64,000 nt of DNA from Paenibacillus algorifonticola (GTDB lineage Bacteria; Bacillota; Bacilli; Paenibacillales; Paenibacillaceae): assembly GCF_000971975.1 (NCBI RefSeq), contig NZ_LAQO01000003.1:207181-271180 (forward strand). Direction: 5' to 3'. Numbering within the stretch: position 1 is the first letter of the stretch; each line of letters starts with the position of its first letter. Position numbers and translations under genes: made by a program. Shown piece by piece: positions 25,031-34,137 of the stretch. The notes under the pieces were generated by a model. The model worked only from the letters and a program-made list of their open reading frames with translations. It was not told where the DNA came from and searched no databases.

Positions 25031-26838
25031 AGGTGAGGCTCGCCTCCTCTAACACCCAATTTCCATGAGGCAGCGCTTTGATGAGCCTGCCACATCTGCT
25101 CATACAGCCCCTGCTCCCTGCGCAGCTGCTCATGTGTGCCTTGCTCGACAATGCTGCCCTGCTTGACGACGAGGATCTGCTCCGCTGAACGGATGGTGGA
25201 AAGACGATGGGCGATAATGATGACGGTTTTACCTTTCACCAGTTGGGCGATGCCTTGCTGGATGTTGTATTCATTTTCAGCATCCGCATAGGCTGTTGCT
25301 TCATCGAGTACGAGTATCGGGGCGCGTTTAAGCAAGGCTCTGGCAATCGCAATGCGCTGAGCCTCACCGCCGGACAAATACGTTCCGCCTTGTCCAATTT
25401 TGGTGTCATAGCCTTGGTCCAGTTTTTCGATAAATTCATGGCAGCATGCCGTTTTTGCAGCTGTTAGCACTTCATCCCTGGTCGCAGACGTGTTGCCCAT
25501 CCGAATATTTTCCTCAATCGTATCGTAAAAGAGGTGAACATCCTGAAAAACGAAGGATACCAGCTCCATCAGCTTGTCTGTTCCTATATCGCGAATGGGA
25601 ATACCGCCAATCGTAATGACACCCTCCTGTACCTCCCAAAATCGCAGCAGCAAGCTCGCAATGGTTGATTTCCCTCCGCCTGATGGTCCTACAAGGGCAG
25701 TGAGCTCACCTGCATGCGCTACAAAATTAACTTTTTGCAGGACAGGCTTAAAATCTTTGCTTTCCTTTTGCTCATAAGCGAAGGTAACGTCTTGAAAGGC
25801 AATGTCATAATGATGGGGCACTCGGGGCGAAGCCGGCTCCACAACGACCTTTTCCGCAAATACAGCCTCAATCCGCTTATGTCCCTCGACAATTTCGCGC
25901 AGGCTGCTTCCTAGATGCATTAGCTTCAGCAGCGGTACCGACAGGCTCGGCGTAACGATGAGAAACAAAATAAACGTAATAGCGAAGGACTGGCTGCCGG
26001 CTTGGCTGCTGAACAGTAAAATGCCGATAGGCACGACGAACGTAAACAGCGAAATTATGATGACGAAAAAGAGGCTGTACGACGTCTTGCAAATGTCCGT
26101 AATTTTCAAAGAAACATCACGGTATTTCATAACAGCTTGCTTGAACGTCAGAAACGAATCCGCGGTGATGCCGAACACTTTAACAGCAGGCATTCCCCGA
26201 ACATACTCTACCCCCGTTGCATTCATCTCTTCAATCGCATACTGAAATTCGCGGTACGCCTCCCTGCCAGCTTCACTGCCGAACAACCGGGTTTGCAGCC
26301 ACAAACCTGCACCAATGGGGAGCATCAGTACAAGTGCCATTCGGTAATCAAGCCAAAACAAATAGCCGATTAACACAACGGGAATGACGAGTGCGCTGAT
26401 AAGATCGGGCAGCTGATGGGCAATAAACTTTTCAATCTTTTCAACGCTAACCTCAATGATCTTCTTGAGCTCGCCAGTTGCCGTTTTCGTATGGTACCCC
26501 ATCGGCACTTTCGCCACATGCTCTGCAAGCCGTATCCGAAGCTCATAAAGAATGTTGAAAGCTGCAATATGCGAGCACATTCCCCCGACATACATCGCGG
26601 CCAACATGGCAAGCAATGAGATAAAAGCGACGATTCCCCAATCGATGAGCAGCTCTTTGTTCATATTTACCGGCTGCTGTGCATGAATGAGCAACTCCTG
26701 CACGATTTTATATACCGCAATAAACGGTATAATTTGCAGCAGGCTCGAAAGGGTCGAGAAAATACTGGCCGTTATTAATAGTCCTTTCCGCTCGCCAGCG
26801 ATTTGAATCAAGCCTGACACTTCTGATTTCGTATTCAT
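25027..26838 (-). CDS. ABC transporter, fused permease-ATPase (YbtP/IrtA-like)
   Basis: This 603-aa half-transporter partners the next gene. It has an exporter-type membrane domain (about 1-310) and an ATPase with Walker A GPSGGGKST, signature LSGGEAQR, Walker B ILVLDEAT and H-loop IAHRLST. No siderophore-interacting (SIP) flavin domain is fused, unlike mycobacterial IrtA. GGACGGAG immediately upstream marks the ATG at 26838 over the ORF start at 26859. It is the first gene of the operon, and a Fur-like box lies 22 nt upstream of the ATG. Confidence 0.88.
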   Translation of the reverse strand: MNTKSEVSGLIQIAGERKGLLITASIFSTLSSLLQIIPFIAVYKIVQELLIHAQQPVNMNKELLIDWGIVAFISLLAMLAAMYVGGMCSHIAAFNILYELRIRLAEHVAKVPMGYHTKTATGELKKIIEVSVEKIEKFIAHQLPDLISALVIPVVLIGYLFWLDYRMALVLMLPIGAGLWLQTRLFGSEAGREAYREFQYAIEEMNATGVEYVRGMPAVKVFGITADSFLTFKQAVMKYRDVSLKITDICKTSYSLFFVIIISLFTFVVPIGILLFSSQAGSQSFAITFILFLIVTPSLSVPLLKLMHLGSSLREIVEGHKRIEAVFAEKVVVEPASPRVPHHYDIAFQDVTFAYEQKESKDFKPVLQKVNFVAHAGELTALVGPSGGGKSTIASLLLRFWEVQEGVITIGGIPIRDIGTDKLMELVSFVFQDVHLFYDTIEENIRMGNTSATRDEVLTAAKTACCHEFIEKLDQGYDTKIGQGGTYLSGGEAQRIAIARALLKRAPILVLDEATAYADAENEYNIQQGIAQLVKGKTVIIIAHRLSTIRSAEQILVVKQGSIVEQGTHEQLRREQGLYEQMWQAHQSAASWKLGVRGGEPHL

Positions 26839-26860
26839 TTCACTCCGTCCTAACATCATT

Positions 26861-26879
26861 GATATTAAAAATCATTCTC
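26861..26879 (-). promoter_or_regulatory. Fur-box-like site before the iron-uptake operon
   Basis: On the minus strand GAGAATGATTTTTAATATC matches the 19-bp consensus GATAATGATAATCATTATC at 14 positions. It lies just upstream of the first ABC gene, where Fur repression under iron-replete conditions would be expected. Confidence 0.6.
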
Positions 26880-26970
26880 ATACAAAAAGCGTGAGATATA
26901 AGCTAATATCGCATATGTCTGCTTTGGCCGGATACCCAAATCGGGAGCAATAGGATCCAAAACCGGATTT

Positions 26971-27990
26971 TTAGCGGCGGTTGCCCTGCAGCGGAGAGGA
27001 CTTGAAATATTCAGAGGGGTTGATTCCGTATTTTCGCTTGAATTGTTCTGAAAAATGACTCGCTTTGCTGAATCCAACGGCTGCCGCCGCTGCGGTAATG
27101 TTAAGCTTCCCTTCCTCAAGCAAACGATAGGCCTCGTCTAGTCTTCGATCAATAATATAAGCATGAACGGGCAGGCCAAATAACAGCTTGAAGCCTTTTT
27201 TGAGTTTAAATTCATTCAAGCAAACGAGCTTGCTCAGCGCTTCCAAGCTTGGAGGCGTTACCAATTGCGAATCCACAATTTGTTTGGCGCGGTGCAGGCT
27301 GTCGATATCAGTGCGGGATAATCCAGACAAGCGTGGCTGGGATTGCTTTTGCAAAATCACTTCATTGAAATAAACGGCAAGCAGCTCAAGCACCTTCCCG
27401 CTTAAATAAAGATGTTTAACAGCACCTTGATAATTGCAGTGAAAAATATCTTGCGTAATTCGCTTCATCTCCGGTGTCATGGAGGAATGATGAAAAGGCT
27501 CACGCTTTTCTGTCAAAACGGATGAAATTTTATGCAGTGGCAGCTGCTGTAAAGCGCCAATCTCCGTTAGGCGATCCAATTTGAGAGTCACCCCACGAAT
27601 ATGCTGATCGACGTTAAACTGGCAGCTGCTGTTCGTAGGAAGATAACCAAATGCCGAAACTTCCCCATGTTCAAGTTGATATTCTTTTCCAAGTCCTTCT
27701 ACATTCCAGTGGAGGCTCTCCCCTAGACAAAAACTTAGTTTTAAACTGTTGTCCCGTTCCAGGCTTTGCAAAGTCGTCTCTCTATAGAATGAGGCATCAC
27801 ATAAGACAAGCTCCATGGACGAATGAATCTGATTGAGCTGCCAGTATCCGCGCCCGAGCTCTTCCGGCATATGTATCCTTTGTTCTAAGGAACTGGAGCG
27901 ATACAGCTGATTTAAATTATCCGCTAAAGCACAGTTTCGATTAACCGTATTGGCGATTTCATACCATCTTTCTGCTTGTGATGATTCCAT
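26971..27990 (-). CDS. AraC-family regulator, YbtA/PchR-like
   Basis: This 339-aa protein has a C-terminal AraC double helix-turn-helix (about 230-330): PPSLEALSKLVCLNEFKLKKGFKLLFG, then KLNITAAAAAVGFSKASHFSEQFKRKYGINPSEY (quoted in part). The N-terminal 220 residues resemble the sensing half of PchR/YbtA regulators, which bind ferric siderophores. It precedes the ABC pair in the same direction, 132 nt upstream, matching the ybtA-ybtPQ arrangement. GGGGGAGGAG lies before the ATG. It probably activates the downstream uptake genes when a siderophore is present. Confidence 0.88.
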   Translation of the reverse strand: MESSQAERWYEIANTVNRNCALADNLNQLYRSSSLEQRIHMPEELGRGYWQLNQIHSSMELVLCDASFYRETTLQSLERDNSLKLSFCLGESLHWNVEGLGKEYQLEHGEVSAFGYLPTNSSCQFNVDQHIRGVTLKLDRLTEIGALQQLPLHKISSVLTEKREPFHHSSMTPEMKRITQDIFHCNYQGAVKHLYLSGKVLELLAVYFNEVILQKQSQPRLSGLSRTDIDSLHRAKQIVDSQLVTPPSLEALSKLVCLNEFKLKKGFKLLFGLPVHAYIIDRRLDEAYRLLEEGKLNITAAAAAVGFSKASHFSEQFKRKYGINPSEYFKSSPLQGNRR

Positions 27991-28035
27991 TCATTGGGCT
28001 CCTCCCCCACGGCTGCTGACTAACTTCCATAGTTG

Positions 28036-28385
28036 TTATTTCAGTATTTGCTTAAGGAAAGCTTCAAACTCCTCCAGCGAGTGAAAATTCCGGATAGCTA
28101 CTCCTTGTTCACGAAGATGGCTTTCAAGCAGCGTATCCAAGCTTTCTACGGCGCTAAGAAGTGGTACTAAATTTTGCGGATCAAGAGCCTGCACAAGATC
28201 AGGAAACCCCATGCTTAAATATAGGTGAATGCTCCCTTACTGTTTAAGTCCAGCTGGCTGTATCGAAAAGCTTAAAATTTGCTCGGTGCTTTTTCCCCAC
28301 ACCTTCTTTAAATAAGTACGATTAAGCAGCGCAAGGCTGCTCAGACTGTGAGTCAGCACGCCACCATCCGCCGTACCTGATGCAA
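28036..28385 (-). pseudogene. Interrupted small coding region, not recognised
   Basis: One minus-strand frame reads as protein-like text from about 28385 (HLASGTADGGVLTHSL) through LLNRTYLKKVWGKSTEQ to a TAA at 28237-28239. It resumes in the same frame with an ATG at 28212 and 58 codons (MGFPDLVQALDPQNL..., ESLDTLLESHLREQG...) to the stop at 28036. Neither half has a good ribosome site, so this is probably a gene broken by an in-frame stop. I do not recognise the family. It fills the space between the flavin reductase and the AraC gene. Confidence 0.4.
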
Positions 28386-28405
28386 GGTGCCCCTCCTCTC
28401 TCCCC

Positions 28406-28966
28406 TTAATCTAAGGTAGGCACATGATCGATCCAATGCACAAACTTTTGCAAATATGCTTGCAAATATTCCTTTGTCTTCTCATCCGTTAGGCGATGCT
28501 GCTCCGCATCTACTTTCGTGTGCACTTGTGATATAAGCAGCTTTTGAAAAGGAAGCACCTGCGCCTGAACGGACTCCAGGATATGCCGGGTTTGAAGCTG
28601 GGCATGAACGGTACCCATGCCACCAGGCGTTGCGCCAATTAGCCCAAATGGTTTTCTACGCAGCACAGAGCTGCGGGATGGTCTGGACGCCCAGTCAATC
28701 GCATTTTTGAGCACGCCCGGAATGCCGGAATTGTACTCTGGCGACACAATAATAACGCCGTCTACTGCTTGAATAGCGGCCTTGAACACCTGTACGGCTT
28801 CTGGTCCATCTCCTGCCTCCAAATCTTCGTTAAACAAGGGAAGCTCCTTTAGCTCAATCCACTTGAATGCAATAGAAGCATCCAGCTCACTCAGCGTTTG
28901 CGCCACCATTCGATTATATGAAGCTTTCCGCAAGCTTCCTACGATTAATCCAATTGTTTTTGTCAT
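28406..28966 (-). CDS. NADPH-dependent FMN reductase family protein
   Basis: This 186-aa flavodoxin-like protein begins MTKTIGLIVGSLRKASYNR, the FMN-phosphate loop of NADPH-dependent FMN reductases/azoreductases. It continues with VDGVIIVSPEYNSGIPGVLKNAIDW and GLIGATPGGMGT, the conserved FMN-binding loops. It should reduce FMN or quinones/azo compounds with NADPH. The length is normal. Its place between the iron-uptake cluster and the ger operon suggests a possible ferric-reductase contribution, which is inference only. Confidence 0.92.
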   Translation of the reverse strand: MTKTIGLIVGSLRKASYNRMVAQTLSELDASIAFKWIELKELPLFNEDLEAGDGPEAVQVFKAAIQAVDGVIIVSPEYNSGIPGVLKNAIDWASRPSRSSVLRRKPFGLIGATPGGMGTVHAQLQTRHILESVQAQVLPFQKLLISQVHTKVDAEQHRLTDEKTKEYLQAYLQKFVHWIDHVPTLD

Positions 28967-29163
28967 TTTAATAAGCCCCTTTTCTCCGTAACGCTTGATT
29001 CGATCCTTAACTTAAATACCATTTTACTTGCTTTCCAAAATATTGACTAGCTTTCCATTCAAATTACGCTCTTCGTTCATCGTATAATATAGCCAATTTT
29101 AGCCACAATAAATATGTGATACGTAGGCACATGACAAGCTTTAACAAAAGGAGCTGCAGCATA

Positions 29164-30603
29164 ATGCCCGATAGCAAGGTAAACACGACGCGCGACCTTT
29201 ATAATGAGCTAGTGTCCGAGCTTGGCAACAGCTCAGATCTATCAACTAGAAATTGCTTGATCGGCGAAGAACGTATTCCAGCCTCCGTCGTTTGGATTGA
29301 TGGACTCGTAAGCAAACAAAATTTAAATGCCGATGTCATTTCGCCACTTATTTCAGGAACCCAGCAGCTCAAGCTTCTTCATCAAAGCGAGCCTCCTCAT
29401 GAGCTGCTTTGCAGCTATATACTAACAGCGAATCATGTGAAAATGGTCAATACCTCTGATGAATGCGTGCCTTTGCTTGTTAGCGGCTGGACGATTATTT
29501 TAGTAGAGGACAGCGAAGGAGCCATTGCTGTCAATACGCAAGGCCTTGAAACCCGCAGCATTGATGAACCAGCTTCGTCCAGTGTCATCCGCGGGCCGCG
29601 AGATGGTTTCGTGGAATCTTTAAGCGTTAACATTTCGCTCATTCGCAGGCGTATTCGTGACAAGGCTTTTCGTGTGGAGACGCTGACGGTTGGCAATCTG
29701 TCGCATACCAAAATAGCGATGGTCTACGTTCATGACCGGGCAGACAAGGAAACCGTTGACGAAATACGCAAACGGCTTCAGTCGATAGATATCGATGCGG
29801 TATTGGAATCCCATTATATTGAGGAAATTATTAAGGACAGCCCGACTTCCTTTTTTCCGACGGTGTACAGTACAGAGCGGCCAGATGATGTGGCTGGCAT
29901 TATATTGGATGGGCGTGTGGCCATTGTGGTCGATGGCACTCCATTCGTGCTCGCCCTGCCTTGTACGCTGTTTCATTTGCTCAAGACGACGGAAGATTTA
30001 TATTTGGCTTACCCTGTAGCTACCTTCATTCGGTGGATTCGTTATGCCGGTTTTTTCATTACATTGCTGCTGCCTTCCACCTATGTCGGCATTCTGACCT
30101 ACCATCCGGAAATGGTTCCCCCACAGCTGCTGAGCAGTATTTTGTCATCACGCGATGGCGTTCCTTTTCCTGTATTAATGGAGGCGCTGGTTATGGAAAT
30201 TATTTTCGAGGGCTTGCGTGAGGCCAGCATTCGCATGCCGCGGTCTATCGGATCTGCCATCAGTATTGTTGGAGCGCTCGTTATTGGCGAATCCGCGGTA
30301 CAAGCAGGTATCATCTCTTCGCCGTCCGTAATAATTGTTGCTGGTACAGCGATTGCCTCGTTCACGATTCCTTCGATTTCTCTGTCGGGAACGATTCGGA
30401 TTCTGCGATTTTTCATGCTGCTGCTCGCTTCGCTGCTAGGGCTTTACGGCATTATTATTGGGCTATTCATGCTGGGAATTCAGCTTGCCTCCATGCAATC
30501 GGTTGGCCTGCCCTATTTGTCGCCATTCGCTCCATTCAAGAAAAAAGAAGCCGAGAAAGCAATATTCCGTGTTCCTTGGTTTACACTCCGCAAAAAACGA
30601 TAA
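29164..30603 (+). CDS. Spore germinant receptor subunit A (GerA/GerKA family)
   Basis: This 479-aa protein has a long hydrophilic N-terminal domain (about 1-280), four to five transmembrane helices in the C-terminal part, and family motifs such as SVSYIEG-like text (VESLSVNISLIRRRIRD), VAIVVDGTPFVLALPC, RWIRYAGFFITLLLPSTYVG, REASIRMPRSIGSAISIVGALVIGE (quoted in pieces) and LPYLSPFAP. A-subunits sit in the spore inner membrane and form the germinant-gated channel. AAAAGGAG lies upstream of the ATG at 29164, so upstream in-frame starts are rejected. It is first in an A-C-B operon. Confidence 0.93.
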   Translation: MPDSKVNTTRDLYNELVSELGNSSDLSTRNCLIGEERIPASVVWIDGLVSKQNLNADVISPLISGTQQLKLLHQSEPPHELLCSYILTANHVKMVNTSDECVPLLVSGWTIILVEDSEGAIAVNTQGLETRSIDEPASSSVIRGPRDGFVESLSVNISLIRRRIRDKAFRVETLTVGNLSHTKIAMVYVHDRADKETVDEIRKRLQSIDIDAVLESHYIEEIIKDSPTSFFPTVYSTERPDDVAGIILDGRVAIVVDGTPFVLALPCTLFHLLKTTEDLYLAYPVATFIRWIRYAGFFITLLLPSTYVGILTYHPEMVPPQLLSSILSSRDGVPFPVLMEALVMEIIFEGLREASIRMPRSIGSAISIVGALVIGESAVQAGIISSPSVIIVAGTAIASFTIPSISLSGTIRILRFFMLLLASLLGLYGIIIGLFMLGIQLASMQSVGLPYLSPFAPFKKKEAEKAIFRVPWFTLRKKR

Positions 30604-30633
30604 TACAGATGTCTAATAAAGGGGGACTACCAT

Positions 30634-31803
30634 GTGTTTTTCCACCTTAGCAAATATGCTGTTATTCTCAGCCTAATGCTTTTGCTCAGCGGATGCTGGA
30701 GCCAAATAAACTTCGACCAATTAACCGTTGTTTCAGCTATTGGCCTGGATGTGAATAAGCAAGGACAGCTGGAAGTTAGCGTCCAACTCGTTAATCCGAC
30801 GCTTCCGGTTGCCGCTGGCGGCGGTGGACAGCAGCGCAGAGCCATTGCTATGTATACGGCAAACGGCTTAACGGTTGAAGACGCACTCGAGACCATTCGC
30901 AAGCAAGCGAAGAAAAGCCTCTTTTTTTCCCAGACGAAGGTGCTTCTCATCGGAGAACGTCTAGCCAGACAAGGTTTGGACGATATGATGGATTTTTTCT
31001 GGCGCGAGCCGAATCAGAACTTCAACTGCTGGGTTATGGTATCGAAGCAATCTATCCCGGAAGTGCTGTCTGACTCCAAAGAACTGCAAGCCGTTGCTGC
31101 CGAGGAATGGAAAGCTTATTTTAAAAATAAAACCTACAAGCCGACAAGCGGCGGCATTCAGCTGTATCAATTTTTGCCCAGATTGGAGCAGTCGAGCTTT
31201 CAGGCAGCAGTGCCTGGGCTGATCCAGGTCAGTAAGCCTAGCTCTAAGGACATGATTATGGAGATAAAGGACCTTGCTGTTTTTCGCAATACTAAGTTGG
31301 TAGGCTGGCTGACGAGCGAGGAGGCTCAAATTATAAGCTGGCTTACTCAACAATCTTCACTGGGCATGTTTGAGGTTTCTACCAAGGATATTAAATCGGT
31401 CATGTTTGAATTGAAGAACATTCATATTGCGATGAAGCCTGTTTATGAAAATGGACAGCTGCAAATGAAAGTTCGTATGCGCACCCAAGCTACCATCAAG
31501 ACGTCCACGGAGAAGCTGGATTTGACGGAGAAGCAGACGACAGATTTACTTGAAACAGAGCTGAGCAACGCAATTTCGGAAACTATAGAGAAAACCGTAT
31601 ATAAGCTCTATCGCTCCTACAAGAGCGACGCTATCGGTTTTGGAGAAGCTATCCATCGCAAAGCCCCAAAAAGCTGGAAAACACTGAAGGGCGACTGGAA
31701 CAATAAGCTTGCCCAGATTAATGTGCAGAGCAGCATTTCGATTGAGATTATAAAATCCGGCTTGCTAATTGACAGCAATATAAAAAAGGATGATGTACAG
31801 TGA
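30634..31803 (+). CDS. Spore germinant receptor subunit C, Ger(x)C lipoprotein
   Basis: This 389-aa protein has a signal peptide with lipobox LLSGC, then the Ger(x)C start NFDQLTVVSAIGLDV and a C-terminal helix-rich domain ending in VQSSISIEIIKSGLL. C-subunits are diacylglycerol-anchored partners of the A and B subunits. The start is GTG at 30634 with GGGGGA seven nt upstream; the ATG at 30632 is out of frame. It lies 30 nt after the A gene and overlaps the B gene by 4 nt. Confidence 0.93.
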   Translation: MFFHLSKYAVILSLMLLLSGCWSQINFDQLTVVSAIGLDVNKQGQLEVSVQLVNPTLPVAAGGGGQQRRAIAMYTANGLTVEDALETIRKQAKKSLFFSQTKVLLIGERLARQGLDDMMDFFWREPNQNFNCWVMVSKQSIPEVLSDSKELQAVAAEEWKAYFKNKTYKPTSGGIQLYQFLPRLEQSSFQAAVPGLIQVSKPSSKDMIMEIKDLAVFRNTKLVGWLTSEEAQIISWLTQQSSLGMFEVSTKDIKSVMFELKNIHIAMKPVYENGQLQMKVRMRTQATIKTSTEKLDLTEKQTTDLLETELSNAISETIEKTVYKLYRSYKSDAIGFGEAIHRKAPKSWKTLKGDWNNKLAQINVQSSISIEIIKSGLLIDSNIKKDDVQ

Positions 31804-32894
31804 AAAAGAGTCTAATTTCTGCAAGTCAATTCTTTTTCATCATATTTGTATCGATTACCTCACTCACGTTTTTCTCGGTTCCGAGCCAACTGATTGCTAA
31901 AGTTAAGCAGGACTTGTGGCTGTCGATGGCTTTGGGCGCGATAATCGATATTTATGTCGCTGTTCTTCTTTATCGGCTGGGCAGAATGTACGCCGGACAA
32001 TCGTTAATTCAATATACACGCTCTATATTGGGAAAAGCGGGCAAAGTTGTAGGCCTCATTTTCCTACTGTTTTTTCTCTGCGTGATGGTTACCGCGATGT
32101 GGATTTATAGCGATTTTTTATCACGGACGCTAATGCCTGAGACGCCTCGCCTTGTCTTCTCGATATCGATGACGATATGTGCTGGACTTGCTGCCGTAAA
32201 GGGCATTGAGGCGATTGCAAGACTGAGCCAAATTATTGGCTTCATTATTTTGTTAACCTCGGTTGTTTTATTCACCAGCTCCATTCCCTATATCCAGCTG
32301 CAATTCCTGCTCCCTCCCTTTGAGAACGGCATGCTTCCAGCCATACAAGGTGCCATCTATCCCGGCAGCTGGTTTGGTATTTGCATTATGATGGGGATGC
32401 TGATGCCGCATATTAAAAAACAATCGGGCATTTTAAAAATGAAGGTTTACGCCGTTGTGCTGGGCACTTCGGTTATGACGCTTTATTTATTGTACAGCAT
32501 AGTGGTGATGGGGCCAGTAATGGCCGGGCATTTTGAAAATCCAATCTATATCCTGTCGAGAATTACCCAGTTTCTAATTTTCGAGAGAATTGAGGTGCTG
32601 CTGCTGCTCATCTTCATTTCCGGCTCATTTATTACTATCTCTACCCTGTATTACGCGGTTACGGAAGGAACCGCGCAGTGGCTCGGGACAAAGTCCCATA
32701 AACCATGGGTGTATGTGTTCGGCATCATCTTTATCCTGAGCCCGATGTTCCCGTACAGTAACGAAAGCTATATGGTTGATCGCTATTTAAGCTATTGGTT
32801 TCCGCTCGTATCGCTCATTATTGAAGGCGGCTTCATGACTTTCCTATTTATTTGGGCCGTGGTCAAAAGCAAAGTGAGCCGCTCTTCCTCTTGA
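31800..32894 (+). CDS. Spore germinant receptor subunit B (GerB-type permease)
   Basis: This 364-aa protein of about ten transmembrane helices belongs to the APC-superfamily spore permeases: ISASQFFFIIFVSITSLTFF at the start and VKGIEAIARLSQIIGFIIL in the middle. B-subunits bind the amino acid or sugar germinant. The ligand cannot be read from sequence. It is translationally coupled to the C gene. Confidence 0.93.
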   Translation: MKKSLISASQFFFIIFVSITSLTFFSVPSQLIAKVKQDLWLSMALGAIIDIYVAVLLYRLGRMYAGQSLIQYTRSILGKAGKVVGLIFLLFFLCVMVTAMWIYSDFLSRTLMPETPRLVFSISMTICAGLAAVKGIEAIARLSQIIGFIILLTSVVLFTSSIPYIQLQFLLPPFENGMLPAIQGAIYPGSWFGICIMMGMLMPHIKKQSGILKMKVYAVVLGTSVMTLYLLYSIVVMGPVMAGHFENPIYILSRITQFLIFERIEVLLLLIFISGSFITISTLYYAVTEGTAQWLGTKSHKPWVYVFGIIFILSPMFPYSNESYMVDRYLSYWFPLVSLIIEGGFMTFLFIWAVVKSKVSRSSS

Positions 32895-32903
32895 GCGGTT
32901 CAC
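32874..32903. terminator. Shared hairpin between ger operon and lacI-type gene
   Basis: GTGAGCCGCTC (32874-32884) pairs with GAGCGGTTCAC (32893-32903) with one G-T pair. It spans the end of the gerB-type gene and lies just beyond the convergent LacI-type stop, so it could serve both strands. U-tracts are poor. Confidence 0.5.
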
Positions 32904-32916
32904 CCTTGGTCAAATG

Positions 32917-33930
32917 TTATACTTGAATGGAGCTTGTAGATTGTCTAATGATCAGCTCGGGCTCCAGAACGATGCGCTCTGCTTTTGCCGCAGCTGATTT
33001 GTCCTGTAACGCTTCTACCAGCAGATCAACAACCTTTTTCCCCATTGCTTCAATAGGTTGTGCAATGGTCGTCAGCGGCGGATCACTCACCGAGGCCAAA
33101 ATCGTATTATCAAAGCCTATAACCGATACATCGCGCGGGATTCGCAGCTTAAGCTCCTTCGCCGCTTGCAGCGCGCCGATGGCGAGCAGCTCATTACAAC
33201 AGAACAAGGCGGTTGGCCGCTCCGTCAGCTTTAACAGCTCTAGCGCCTTGCGCTTGCCATCCTCCAGCGTGTAGTCGCATGATTTGACGGATTCCTCTGA
33301 CCATGGTAACCCAGCGGCCTCGACGACGCTTTTGAAGCCTCGTACCCGCTCGCGGCTGCTGCTAACCTTTGGATGCTCAGCAAGCACCGCGACCCGGTGA
33401 TGCCCTTCCTTCAGCAAATGCTCAGCGCCAAGCGCTCCGCCTTTAAAATCCTCCACGACGACCGTATGCACAGCCAGAGCAGGCATGTCCCGCGCAATTA
33501 GCGCTATAGCAATGGACTGCGTCAGCAGCGGCTTAATAATGTCTTCGTTATCGATTCCGGTACCGATAATGATGCCGTCCACGCTTTTTTGCCGCAGCAG
33601 CGACAGATAGCGCTCTACTCGCTCGTCTTTATTGTCGGTGCTGCATATGACGAGGCTGTAGCCTAATCGGCGGCTCTGATCCTCAACGGCGCGGGCAATT
33701 TCGGCGAAAAAGGGGTTGGATATGTCTGGAACGAGCAAGCCAAGCGTAAACGTTCGTTTCCCGGTAAGCGCGGAAGCGATTACACTCGGCTGGTAGTTAA
33801 GCCGCTCCATAATACGCATCACTTCATTGCGCCGCTCTTCGCTGATTTTGCCCTTGCCGTTAATGACTTGGGAGACCGTCGCAATCGAGACGCCCGCTTC
33901 CCTTGCGATATCATAGATGGTAGCTTTCAT
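32917..33930 (-). CDS. LacI-family transcriptional regulator, probable regulator of the iol operon
   Basis: This 337-aa protein has the LacI helix-turn-helix (TIYDIAREAGVSIATVSQVING), hinge region YQPSVIASAL and a type I periplasmic-binding-like effector domain (LGLLVPDISNPFFAEIARAVE, PRDVSVIGFDN). Ribosome site and start are standard. It is 207 nt downstream of iolB in the same direction. No DeoR-type IolR is present in the window, and symmetric TTAAGCGCTTAA sites precede iolD. Control of inositol catabolism is therefore the simplest reading, but it is not shown. Confidence 0.92.
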   Translation of the reverse strand: MKATIYDIAREAGVSIATVSQVINGKGKISEERRNEVMRIMERLNYQPSVIASALTGKRTFTLGLLVPDISNPFFAEIARAVEDQSRRLGYSLVICSTDNKDERVERYLSLLRQKSVDGIIIGTGIDNEDIIKPLLTQSIAIALIARDMPALAVHTVVVEDFKGGALGAEHLLKEGHHRVAVLAEHPKVSSSRERVRGFKSVVEAAGLPWSEESVKSCDYTLEDGKRKALELLKLTERPTALFCCNELLAIGALQAAKELKLRIPRDVSVIGFDNTILASVSDPPLTTIAQPIEAMGKKVVDLLVEALQDKSAAAKAERIVLEPELIIRQSTSSIQV

Positions 33931-34022
33931 AAACGACCTCCGTTACTTTTGGACTGGTAGATTTATTATGTATCACAGTATGTCATCTTGCAATGAAATT
34001 GGTGTAATTGGCGTAAAGTGAT

Positions 34023-34057
34023 AGAAACCAGCCTCCGCGAAGCGAAAGCTGGTTTCT
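34023..34057 (-). terminator. Hairpin downstream of iolB
   Basis: AGAAACCAGC (34023-34032) and GCTGGTTTCT (34048-34057) are perfect complements with a 15-nt loop. On the minus strand it lies 80 nt after the iolB stop; the following T-rich stretch is weak. It probably ends the iol transcript. Confidence 0.6.
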
Positions 34058-34137
34058 GCTATGTCTGTTGTCGTGTTAAACGGCGTTGCTTTCTAAGCTG
34101 ATTGGCAGCACTAGGTTAGTTAGCGGGAGACAGAGGC

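Noticed and set aside
23285..26838. Multidrug exporter role for the ABC pair
   Set aside because: Possible by fold, but the Fur-like box, PchR/YbtA-like regulator and siderophore-binding lipoprotein favour iron uptake.
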